From Bradyrhizobium sp. CSA207 (lineage in GTDB: Bacteria > Pseudomonadota > Alphaproteobacteria > Rhizobiales > Xanthobacteraceae): a stretch of 64,000 nucleotides of DNA. The stretch covers positions 1 to 64,000 of the forward strand of contig NZ_JAACFT010000028.1 of NCBI RefSeq assembly GCF_029051685.1, given 5' to 3'. Shown one piece after another: positions 18,153 to 26,621 of the stretch. How positions within the stretch are numbered: position 1 is the stretch's first letter; every line of letters starts with the position of its first letter. Both the position numbers and the translations under genes were made by a program. The notes under the pieces are model-generated. The model did not search any database, was not told the origin of the DNA, and worked only from the letters and a program-made list of their open reading frames with translations.

Positions 18153-19703
18153 ATGTCGTCGACCGCACTGCGCAGCAGCTCTCTTGCGTTGATCCTTTTT
18201 GCCAGCGGGATCGTGGGGAGCGCGCGGGCAGACAATCCGCCGCCGCGCGCCAATGCCACAACGCCAGCCGGCCAGAACGGCGGCCCCGGCGAACGCGCCG
18301 GCCAAGCGCCGAGTACGCCGTCGGCGGTCGAGCAGCATCGCCTGCCGCCGGACTCCAGCACCAGGCAAACGCTTGATCTCCCTGGGCGGACGCTCTCTTT
18401 CATCGCGACGGCCGGCTCCATCCGCCTGTTCGACGAGAAGGGCGAGCCGGAGGCCGACATCGTCTATACCTCCTATCAGCTTGACGGCACCGATCGCGGC
18501 ACGCGCCCGGTAACGTTCTTCTTCAACGGAGGACCGGGCTCATCATCGGCCTGGCTGCAGCTCGGCAACGCCGGACCGTGGCGGCTGCCGATCAATGCAG
18601 ACGAGGTCACGCCATCCACTTTTCCGGAGGTGAGGCCAAACGCGGAGACTTGGCTCGATTTCACCGATTTGGTGTTTATCGACCCCGTAGGCACAGGCTA
18701 TAGCCGTTTCGTGGGAACCGGCGATGATGTGCGCAAGCGGCTCTTTTCCGTTGACGGCGACGTCAACGCGCTCGCGCTGGTGGTCCGTCGCTGGCTCGAA
18801 AAGCATGACCGGCTGTTGTCGCCGAAATACATCGTGGGTGAAAGCTATGGGGGCATTCGCGGGCCAAAGGTTGTGCACCAGTTGCAGATGCGGCAGGGCA
18901 TAGGCGTCAAGGGCCTGATAATGGTCTCGCCACTCTTCGACTACGGCCAATATGCCCGCACTGGCCTGCTGCAATACATCGCAACACTGCCGAGCTATGT
19001 CGCGACCCTGCGTGAAGCCGAGGGTCCGGTAAAGCGAGCCGATCTCGCCGACGTGGAAGCTTATGCACGCGGAGAGTTTCTGATCGACCTAATCAAAGGT
19101 CAGGCGGACAAGGAAGCGACCACGCGCCTGGCCGACAAGGTCGCGGCGCTGACCGGCATCGATCAGGCGGTGAGTCGCAGGCTCGCGGGCCGCTTCGACC
19201 TCGCCGCGTTTCGCCGTGAGTTCGATCGTAAGAACGGCATGTTAATCGGCAAATATGACGCCTCAGTGCGTGGCCTCGATCCGTTCCCGGACTCGGATTT
19301 CTATCTTTCCGGCGATTCGTCGAGCGACACGCTGCTCGCACCTCTGACCAGCGCCACTGTCGATCTCCTTACGCGCAAGCTAAACTGGTGGCCGGACGGC
19401 TCCTATGAGCTAGTCAACCACGCGGTCGGGCAGGCGTGGGATTACGGCCGCGGGCCTCCGGAGTCGCTGTCGGAGCTGCGCCAGATTCTCGCAACGGACC
19501 CGAAGATGAAATTGCTAGTCGGGCACGGCCTGTTTGACCTCGTCACGCCTTATTTCGGATCACAGATCGTGCTCGACCAATTGCCGCCATTTGCTTCAGC
19601 ACCGCGCGTCAAACTCGTAGTCTATCCAGGCGGCCACATGTTCTATTCACGAGATGGCTCGCGCCACGCGTTTCGTGCAGAGGCCGAAGCGATGATGAAG
19701 TAA
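18153..19703 (+). CDS. S10 family serine carboxypeptidase, exported
   Basis: 516 residues. The ATG at 18153 has AGGAG seven bases upstream and opens a signal peptide (SSLALILFASGIVGSARA). FFFNGGPGSSSAW is the S10 oxyanion/substrate region, VFIDPVGTGYSRF the following conserved loop, GESYGG holds the catalytic Ser, GHGLFDLVTP the Asp and YPGGHMFY the His. The family removes C-terminal residues from peptides at acid pH. It is intact among decayed neighbours. A proteolytic role in maturing the peptide encoded at 23738 is possible but only suggested by distance. Confidence 0.85.
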   Translation: MSSTALRSSSLALILFASGIVGSARADNPPPRANATTPAGQNGGPGERAGQAPSTPSAVEQHRLPPDSSTRQTLDLPGRTLSFIATAGSIRLFDEKGEPEADIVYTSYQLDGTDRGTRPVTFFFNGGPGSSSAWLQLGNAGPWRLPINADEVTPSTFPEVRPNAETWLDFTDLVFIDPVGTGYSRFVGTGDDVRKRLFSVDGDVNALALVVRRWLEKHDRLLSPKYIVGESYGGIRGPKVVHQLQMRQGIGVKGLIMVSPLFDYGQYARTGLLQYIATLPSYVATLREAEGPVKRADLADVEAYARGEFLIDLIKGQADKEATTRLADKVAALTGIDQAVSRRLAGRFDLAAFRREFDRKNGMLIGKYDASVRGLDPFPDSDFYLSGDSSSDTLLAPLTSATVDLLTRKLNWWPDGSYELVNHAVGQAWDYGRGPPESLSELRQILATDPKMKLLVGHGLFDLVTPYFGSQIVLDQLPPFASAPRVKLVVYPGGHMFYSRDGSRHAFRAEAEAMMK

Positions 19704-19734
19704 CCCGCACCGAGAACTAGGTCACAAGCATGCT

Positions 19735-19934
19735 CGTGTTCGCACGAGCATAGTTATAGATGAAGCTGATCATGGCGCCGGCTTCGAGGCAAACTCCCTG
19801 GATGGCCGTGAGATCGATCTCTTTGCCGACCAGCCAGCTATGGATATCGCTTCGGCAATGATCTTGCCCTTGCCGTTGACTACGCAGATGGCGGTTTTGC
19901 GCTGAGAAATATCAAGCCCGACGTGTAAGTTCAT
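19735..19934 (-). pseudogene. IS110-family transposase N-terminal relic
   Basis: From the ATG at 19934 the minus strand reads MNLHVGLDISQRKTAICVVNGKGKIIAE, the DEDD-transposase start (first Asp in GLDIS), then a frameshift, then WLVGKEIDLTAIQGVCLEAGAMISFIYNYA in another frame. Nothing further of the element is present. Confidence 0.65.
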
Positions 19935-20190
19935 GGTTCCCCCGGTTTTGGTTATGGACCAGGGGAGCCTCCTCCTTGTCGCTTGTGCCGCATCATTGTT
20001 GCCGACTCGGGTGAGGTTTGCCTTTCCCGACTCTGCGGGCGCTTGAAAACGGTTTCTTGAGTGTTCCTATCTACCCTTGCATTGCGTCAATCTTGTACAA
20101 CCATCAAATTTCTACTGCCGTGGTAAATCTCCTCAGAGAGCAGTTCTGCACAACTGGCATCTTAGGAGCGTCAATGGGAAGCACCTCTGA

Positions 20191-21812
20191 GTGTCGTTCA
20201 CAGCTAGTCGTAACTGTACACGGAATACCGAGAGGTTCGCGTTGCGCGAGGCAGTCTTACCCTTACGCGGTATTCCGCCGATAGTTCTGGCTACGCCCGC
20301 GCCGATCACGCACCGTACCGCCGAGGAAAATTTGGGGCTCGGTTACCTGGCGAGTATTCTCAGAAGCAAGGGGGCGAATGTCCAAATCATCGACGGTTGG
20401 CTGGGCGGTCTGACGAGCGACGAGATCGCAGATTCGATAGCCCGGCTGCCGGTTCCGCTGTGGATCGGATTTTCCTGCTATGGCTCGGGCAATCGAAGTC
20501 ATGCAGCTGCTTCGTCAGCGTGGTCTACAAACCCCGATGATCGCCGGCGGCTACGGGCCGACCTTTCACCTGGATGAGTTCCTGAACGCTGGGTTCGACG
20601 TCGTGGTCCTCGGCGAGGCCGAAGAAACTGTCTGCGAGTTGAGCGAGCACTTCGCATTCGGTAAACTGGACCTCTCCGACATTTCAGGTATCAGCTACAA
20701 ACACGACGGCAAGATCGTTCGTAGCGGGCGCAGGCCAGCGGTCGCGAACCTTGACGCCATACCTTTTCCTAGCCGCGACGCGATCCGCGCCTCACTTGAG
20801 CGGCGGAGCGCTGTGCCCGTGCTTTCGTCACGCGGCTGCGCGGCCCACTGCACGTTCTGCTCGATCGTTGCCTTTGCGAAGGTATCGGATGGTTCGCATT
20901 GGAGGCAGCGTTCGATCGAAAACGTCGTCGACGAGCTGGAGCAGGTTAGCCGCCTCGGGGCGACGTGTTTCAAAGTCATCGACGACAGCCTTATTGAGCC
21001 GCCTCGAGACGAGCTGTGGTGCCGTGAACTTGCCGACGATATTCAATCGCGAGGCCTGCGCGTGCGCTTGCGAGGTTCGATCAGAGCGGATCGCGTGACC
21101 GACGAGGCAATTAGGCAGCTCAAGCGAGCGGGCTTCTTCGCGTTTTCGTGCGGTATTGAGAATTATTCGGAATCCGCATTGAAGAGGATGGCGAAGAGTG
21201 CAAGCGTTGATCAAAACCTGCAAGCCCTTGATGTCTTCAAGAAACACGGCATCTACGTGCAAGCCGGGCACATTCTCTTTGATCACGGCGCGACGATGGA
21301 AGAGTTGCGGGAAAATCACCGTCGCATGTCGGACTACGTTTGGACGATCAGCAAGGGAATTTTCTCCGAGATGTATGCGGCCGAAGGAACGCCGTTCACG
21401 AGGCTGCTGCGAAAACGAAATCTGATCGACGCCAACGACGATGGGAGTGGCAGCCGAAACTATCGTCTGGCCGACGAAGACGTGGTTCAGGCCTATACGG
21501 GCCTAAAGCGCTGGCACAAGAGCCTCTTCGCCTTTACGACAAAGCGATCGACGCCATCAGCGCGCCAAAGGCACTCGAGGACGAGGACCTGGTCAAATTC
21601 CACGCGCTTGCGACCGAACTGCGGCGGCACGACCTCGCCTTCATGGAACTCCTCCTGGACGCCGTTGAGTCGCGTGAGCATGACGTCGATGGCCTTGTTG
21701 ACGCTCAGGTCGCAGGGAACAAGATCAAATGCCAGACGCTGGCGACACGGGTTACCACGCCTACGCGTCGGCCGGGCTGGTGTATGACGCCGCACAGGCC
21801 GTAACCAAAAAC
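20191..21812 (+). pseudogene. B12-binding radical SAM protein with two frameshifts
   Basis: The first frame gives a cobalamin-binding-type N-terminus (PPIVLATPAP, NLGLGYLASILRSKGANVQIIDGW). Around 20480 the frame shifts to MARAIEVMQLLRQRG, IAGGYGPTFH and VVLGEAEETVCEL. SSRGCAAHCTFCS is the C-x3-C-x2-C cluster motif of the radical SAM barrel, followed by FKVIDDSL and CGIENYSESALKRM. Near 21530 a second shift is needed to continue with LYDKAIDAISAPKALEDEDLVKFHALATELRRHD. Enzymes of this class methylate or rearrange unactivated carbons. It lies 2 kb upstream of the Nif11-leader precursor and may have been part of that pathway. Two shifts argue for loss of function unless the sequence has errors. 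Confidence 0.6.
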
Positions 21813-21939
21813 GGCGAGTACGTGCAAAGCGCTTTCCGGTCTTCAAGGCCAGCAGTGCACGAGCGCCTGAACCGCGACGAGAGTTCGGAGACGATCAGCT
21901 CGCCGTCTGAGGTTGTTTAAGTGGGCAGATGGCGCGCAG

Positions 21940-23050
21940 CCCGACCGTAGGGTTCTATCATGCCAAGCCGGCGGCGGCCGACGCGGTAACGCGCCACCTG
22001 TTGGGCAAGGTGCTAGAGAGCGTTAGCCGATCAGGTTGCAAGTACCCTGCGGCCACGAAGTAGTTTGTGGATTCTGCGGGGGTGTAGGTGTCGACGATGC
22101 GGCCAACGGCATCCCAGAGACCATTGACCGTACGTTCGGCGGCCTTTCGCAAATTTGCTTTGAGCTTGGCGAAGGCATTCTCGATCGGGTTGAGGTCGGG
22201 GCTGTAGGGCGGAAGATAGAGGAGCGTCGCGCCAGCAGCTTCGATCATCTCGCGTATGCGCGGCCCTTTGTGGCTGGAGAGGTTGTCCATGATGACAATC
22301 GCGTCTTGCGGAAGCTCGGGAACGAGCACCTTTTCCACGTAAGTCTCGAAGGCATCACGGTTGCTAGGGCCATCGAGCACCCAGGGCGCGATGATGCCGC
22401 GCGTGGTTAGAGCAGCCACGCAGGTTGTTGTTTTCCAGTGGCCGTGCGGAACGGCGGCTCGTAGACGTTCGCCGCGCTGGCAGCGGCCATGTGTTCGCGC
22501 CATGTTGGTCGACGCCCAGGTCTCATCAATGAAGACGAGCCAGTCACGATCGAGCTTGCCTTGGCTCTCGCGCCAGGCTTCCCGCCGCGTCAAGACATCC
22601 GGGCGATCTTGCTCGGTGGCATGGGCGGTCTTTTTTTGCGCGTGATGTTGTGGCGCTCGAAGAAGCGACGGATCGTCCCATAGCCGAAGGAAAGATCTTC
22701 TTTGCTCAGGCTGTCACGCAATTCCTCGATGGTGATGTCAGGGGTTGCCTTGAGCAAGGCCATGATCCTCGCCTGATGGGCATCGATCCGGTGGGACTTG
22801 CGATCACCGCCATGAGCTCTTGGCTGGGCATCCCCTTGCTCTCGCTCTAGCATCCGCCATCGGCTGACGCTCGCCGCACTTACTTCAAACCGCTCGGCAG
22901 CCTGCCGGCCGGATACGCCGCCCGCAATGGTGGCAAGCCCTCGTTCCCGAAGTCCCTCGACAGCGGTTTCGCCATGCCCGCCGGCCTCCCGTCCCGGCGG
23001 GTAGCTTGAATCACCAAAACGCTGATTTGTGAATCCCCAACGATTCAGTC
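21940..23050 (-). mobile_element. IS630-family insertion sequence, nearly complete
   Basis: About 1.1 kb holding a two-frame IS630 transposase. Exact ends were not resolved: no clear terminal inverted repeats could be fixed by eye, so the limits given are approximate. It sits between the B12 radical SAM relic and the peptide precursor gene. Confidence 0.65.
21958..22980 (-). CDS. IS630-type transposase, expressed through a -1 frameshift
   Basis: The upstream frame carries the helix-turn-helix region (RERGLATIAGGVSGRQAAERFEVSAASVSRW) and DITIEELRDSLSKEDLSFGYGTIRRFFERHNITRKK. At 22631-22637 an A7 run offers a slippery site; a -1 shift there leads to KKTAHATEQDRPDVLTRREAWRESQ and then the catalytic domain: FIDETWAS (Asp), VIMDNLSSHKG (Asp) and PPYSPDLNPIENAFAKLK (Glu). 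This arrangement is usual for the family. Without the shift the first frame ends at 22590 with ARMS and stop. The true start codon of the first frame is uncertain. Catalytic residues are all present, so it may be active. Confidence 0.75.
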
Positions 23051-23737
23051 AGATGGGCTAACGCTCTAGTCACCATTAGCATCGACAAGTCCCGCGGTCA
23101 GAGCGCCAAAGATCAGTCCATCCACGCCTGACTCAGACCAAGGCCGTTGCGCTGAATTGGTTCGGCTTCAAGTGAATGATCGTGAACAAACCGTGGTGAG
23201 AACCCTCGTCCGCCCCCTCGAAACCGATTATCACTTGCCTCCCGGAAGCGCGGAAACCACAAACGAGGGTCTTCGATCTGGCGTTCGTTTCGGGACCCGC
23301 CACCAAATCGATCGAGAGAGCCCAGCAATCTCAAGAGATTGCTGGAGTTCGTTTTGAGTCGCTTTGGTCAAGCGATCAGTAACGGGAGGTGCCACCCGAA
23401 TGTCCTCTGCACTGGCGCGTAAAGCCATAGCACGGGTTGATGCCGCATCCTGCATGCGTGCCCGACACCGTCGCCCTGCACTGCGCCGCTCGGTTTGCTG
23501 TCGCCCGCGATTGAAGAACGGACGACTTTAGATACCGACAACGAAATCCTGTCCCGCGTCGTGGGCCGGTTGTCGGTTCCAAACCAATGTTGTCGTGTTG
23601 ACGACGCTAGGCAAAGCGAAAAATCAGAAATTTTCAGTCTGGCGCGTTGCTTGCTTTGTTTGCGCTGTCGGCGTCGATCGCCTGCGAAGGCATCGTGCAT
23701 AGTTTGGCAACATTAAGCGAAGACGTGGAGACTGGCT
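23051..23737. other. region upstream of the peptide precursor, no gene recognised
   Basis: Short overlapping frames on both strands, none with a family motif. A Gly/Arg/Phe-rich minus frame (23334-23113) attracted notice but has no start signal. Promoter elements for the precursor gene were not recognised; in particular there is no NifA site or -24/-12 element with correct spacing. Confidence 0.35.
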
Positions 23738-24130
23738 GTGTCGCGAACTGAGATAGAGCGATTTGTCAACGATCTAGGGAAAAAGGGCAATCTGCTCGAG
23801 AACGCAAAACAGAGTGCTACAGGTCTTGCATCAATTGTAGCGGTCGGAAAAAGTCACGGCTACAATTTTACTCTTGATGAAGCGAAGAGTTACATCCGGT
23901 GTCGAAGCCGACAGGAGTTGATTAGTAAGCAGCTCGATGCGACTGCCGGCGCCAATCCTGATTCGAGTGTTGCGATCTCGAGCGGCGTTGTGCAGGCCGC
24001 CGGGTTGGCCAGGTCCGCTGCGGAGGTGCCCACGAGCGGCGTACAGGTCGCGGAAGCGCACTCTCACTTCGCCTCGGCAGTCGAGCCCGTCGCTGTTGTT
24101 CTGGTTGTTGTTGTTGCGGTCGTGGCCTGA
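23738..24130 (+). CDS. Nif11-leader RiPP precursor peptide with Val/Ala-rich tail
   Basis: 130 residues from a GTG start. Residues 1-55 fit the Nif11-like leader domain: MSRTEIERFVNDLGKKGNLLENAKQ..., IVAVGKSHGYNFTLDEAKSYI, the hallmark helix pattern that recruits RiPP-modifying enzymes. The C-terminal half (about 70-130) is Ala/Ser/Val rich and ends in VAVVLVVVVAVVA (118-130), an uncharged stretch like the cores of polytheonamide-type peptides. No sharp GG protease site is visible; candidates for leader removal are around AG (70-71), SG (82-83), AG (88-89) or SG (100-101). A PoyD-like epimerase gene follows 137 bp downstream, and a C-methyltransferase gene further on. The role as precursor is inferred from leader family, core composition and neighbours. 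Confidence 0.8.
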   Translation: MSRTEIERFVNDLGKKGNLLENAKQSATGLASIVAVGKSHGYNFTLDEAKSYIRCRSRQELISKQLDATAGANPDSSVAISSGVVQAAGLARSAAEVPTSGVQVAEAHSHFASAVEPVAVVLVVVVAVVA

Positions 24131-24270
24131 CATGCCTGTCGCTCTGACCGCATTGGCTCGTGCTCAAGGAGACGAGAAGTGCGACGAGAACATGAAAGCT
24201 GGCCTCGTCCGGGGTGAGATCATTGCCATTAGGCTTATAAGATGCTGCTTCAAGGTTTATCCGTAACGTG

Positions 24271-25923
24271 ATGACGCGCGCTGCCACCGAACACTACCGA
24301 CAGAGTTTTGACCGTCGCACCCCCGAGCAACTGCGCACCCTGTCGCACGTCAAGCGCTTCACGGAGCGGTTAGCCGGTGACGTGGAGTTCCGCAAGGCGC
24401 TTTCGGAGAACGTCGACGCCCCTCGCACGGTAACAGAGCGCTACGGCATCGAAGTTGACCCAATGGAAATGTTGCCGCTCTGGCACGGAGACTACCAAAA
24501 ATACCGCTTCAAGCCGGAGTCTGCCCAGTGGCCGCTGGCTACGATGTGGGACGAGCATCTGCGCGAGATGTTGCGCCATCGCGACCTCCTGCGCGACGAA
24601 GGCGAAATGTCGACGATTAACCCTCGTTTCCATGCCTGGCGCGAGCGCCAAATCCGGCGCTGCAACGACGAATTGGGCGCATCGGCGCTGTCGGTCACGT
24701 ACCCGATCATCGCTTTCGAGTTGAGCGAAGGCTGCACCGTTGGTTGCTGGTTCTGTGGCCTCTCTGCCGACCGGTTCAAAGGCTATTACGACTACAGCAA
24801 AGAGCAGGCAGAGCGTTGGCGTGGCGTAGTTGGCGTCGCGAGCGAGGTGTTTGGTTCGGCAGCCCGTACTGGCTTCTGCTACTGGGCTACAGATCCTATG
24901 GACAACCCACACTACGATCGCTTTCTGTTCGACTACTATCGGATCACGGGCGCATTGCCGCAGACAACGACCGCTGCGCCGCTTAAGGATCAGGCACTCA
25001 CCAGACGCGTGCTCAGACTGTCCAGCCTGTATGGCACCACGCCGAATCGTTTCTCCGTGCTGAGCAAAGCACATCTCAATCAGATTCATATGACGTTTTC
25101 GCCAGAGGAGCTGCTAGGGGTCGAACTCGTCCTGCAGGGCAAGGAGGCGCCGACCGCAAAGGCTTTCGCCGGACGCGCGCGCGAGCGGAAGGGGAAGCTC
25201 AGGTCCGCCATCAAAGATGATGCAATCGCGTTGCTGGAACGCGATCATACCACGATCGCCTGTGTTTCCGGCTTCCTCGTAAATATGCAGCAGGGACGTT
25301 TGCAACTGGTGACGCCGGTACCGGGGAGCGAACGCTGGCCTCTCGGTTACCGCATCTTGGGTGAACGTTTCTTCAGGACGCCTGACGAGTTCCGGGAGGG
25401 GCTGCAGAGCATGATCGACCAGTATATGCTCGAGAGCCCAGCCACCCACCTGCCGATCCGCTTCCGCAGAGACCTGCAATACAAAGCAGGGAACCGGTAC
25501 TTCCAGCTCCGCGCCCGCAACATGGAATACCGGGTGCCCGACCACGTCGCTCCGATTTCCGTTGGCGATCTCATCGCGTTCGGCAACTGCACAGCGTCGG
25601 AGCTGGTTATGCGGGTCACGACTGACGGAACGAGCGTACTTGCAGTCGCTGACTTGCTCGATCGGTTGTACGCGGCCGGGGTAATCGAAGACGACCTCGA
25701 CGACCGCTTCGCCTGGCAGACCAGCAATTGGACGACGAGCCGCATCGAAGCTGCCAAGTACGCAGGCTCCCGCACGGACGGACGTAGATCATGCCGATTC
25801 GCACTGAGGTACTACGTCAGTATCAAGGAGCTGCGGCATCTTGCCATCTCGCAGTGTGGAGTGGGGTGGCAAGCCGTTTCGCATCCACCGTCCGCGGCTT
25901 CATGGCGCGCACAACCGACGTGA
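24271..25923 (+). CDS. PoyD-like radical SAM epimerase for RiPP maturation
   Basis: 550 residues from the ATG at 24271 (a GTG three bases earlier is also possible). FELSEGCTVGCWFCGLSADRFKGYYDYSKEQAERWR carries the C-x3-C-x2-C motif (Cys155, 159, 162) in the form I associate with RiPP-maturation radical SAM epimerases. TGFCYWATDPMDNPHYDRFLFDYY and LPQTTTAAPLKD follow as in that family. Such enzymes flip L-residues to D in the precursor core. The last 60 residues (after DRFAWQTSN) look less conserved, so the native stop may have been lost. It follows the precursor gene closely, with a doubtful 44-codon ORF (24132-24266) between them. Predicted substrate: the Val/Ala core at 23738. Confidence 0.8.
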   Translation: MTRAATEHYRQSFDRRTPEQLRTLSHVKRFTERLAGDVEFRKALSENVDAPRTVTERYGIEVDPMEMLPLWHGDYQKYRFKPESAQWPLATMWDEHLREMLRHRDLLRDEGEMSTINPRFHAWRERQIRRCNDELGASALSVTYPIIAFELSEGCTVGCWFCGLSADRFKGYYDYSKEQAERWRGVVGVASEVFGSAARTGFCYWATDPMDNPHYDRFLFDYYRITGALPQTTTAAPLKDQALTRRVLRLSSLYGTTPNRFSVLSKAHLNQIHMTFSPEELLGVELVLQGKEAPTAKAFAGRARERKGKLRSAIKDDAIALLERDHTTIACVSGFLVNMQQGRLQLVTPVPGSERWPLGYRILGERFFRTPDEFREGLQSMIDQYMLESPATHLPIRFRRDLQYKAGNRYFQLRARNMEYRVPDHVAPISVGDLIAFGNCTASELVMRVTTDGTSVLAVADLLDRLYAAGVIEDDLDDRFAWQTSNWTTSRIEAAKYAGSRTDGRRSCRFALRYYVSIKELRHLAISQCGVGWQAVSHPPSAASWRAQPT

Positions 25924-26459
25924 CCGCAGAACTTGTTCTTGGCGTGCCGGGCTCTCCTAGGCTGCTCGAACTCATTCGGTCTACCACCTGCCTGAGCTCC
26001 GCCGGATGGGCTTTGGTAGCTCCACGCTGGAGGCGACCGAAGGACTTCCGCGCTCGCGCTTCGAGCCAAGTCCTGATTTTTTGCACATCGGCGAGTACGA
26101 CTGGAACGCTGCACGCTCTTCGTCAAGAACGGCTCGACCCGACCCTTGGTCAATCAACTAGTCTGCCAGACGACCGTGCCGCTGGCTGTAGAGGCCGTAG
26201 CGCGTCGTGGCGCCTGAGCTTCACTGTCGGTCGTGCTACTAGCTTGCGACGCTCTTGGATTTTGATAAAGCCCGTATGAATGACGACGTCAATCCGTTCA
26301 TTGATGATGAGAAACAGTGAGCCGTGCTCGGGCGTGGCGCCGCTTAATGTCGGGAGCGGGGCGGTGTGTCGGCTCATTCACCGCTCAGCTCGAGCAACCT
26401 CCGCTGGACTTGCGCGTTCATGCTTTCCAATCTCCAGGCAACGAACGTGACACGGAACC
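25924..26459 (+). pseudogene. decayed coding sequence between the two RiPP enzymes
   Basis: Protein-like pieces appear in changing frames, for example LPELRRMGFGSSTLEATEGLPRSRFEPSPDFLHIGEYDWNAARS and then LFVKNGSTRPLVNQLVCQTTVPLAVEAVARRG. No continuous frame survives. I do not recognise the family. Confidence 0.4.
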
Positions 26460-26621
26460 ATGGCTCGAAGCGCGCCGCCTATGGCATTCGCTGAATTAGT
26501 TGACTTCATGTTCACGGCTCCAATCACGGAGCGCGCAGAAGTTCGCATTGCCGTCCAGCGCATGAGGCTGTGGCCGGGCGAACGCGCCCAGCCTACATCA
26601 CCAGAAATAATGTGGCATCAC

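Noticed and set aside
23113..23455. Gly/Arg/Phe-rich minus frames as a second RiPP precursor
   Set aside because: No leader-like sequence, no start signal and no conserved pattern; probably chance.
23700..23725. TTTGGCAACATTAAGC before the RiPP precursor as a sigma-54 promoter
   Set aside because: Nine-base spacing and a poor -12 element; no TGT-N10-ACA upstream.
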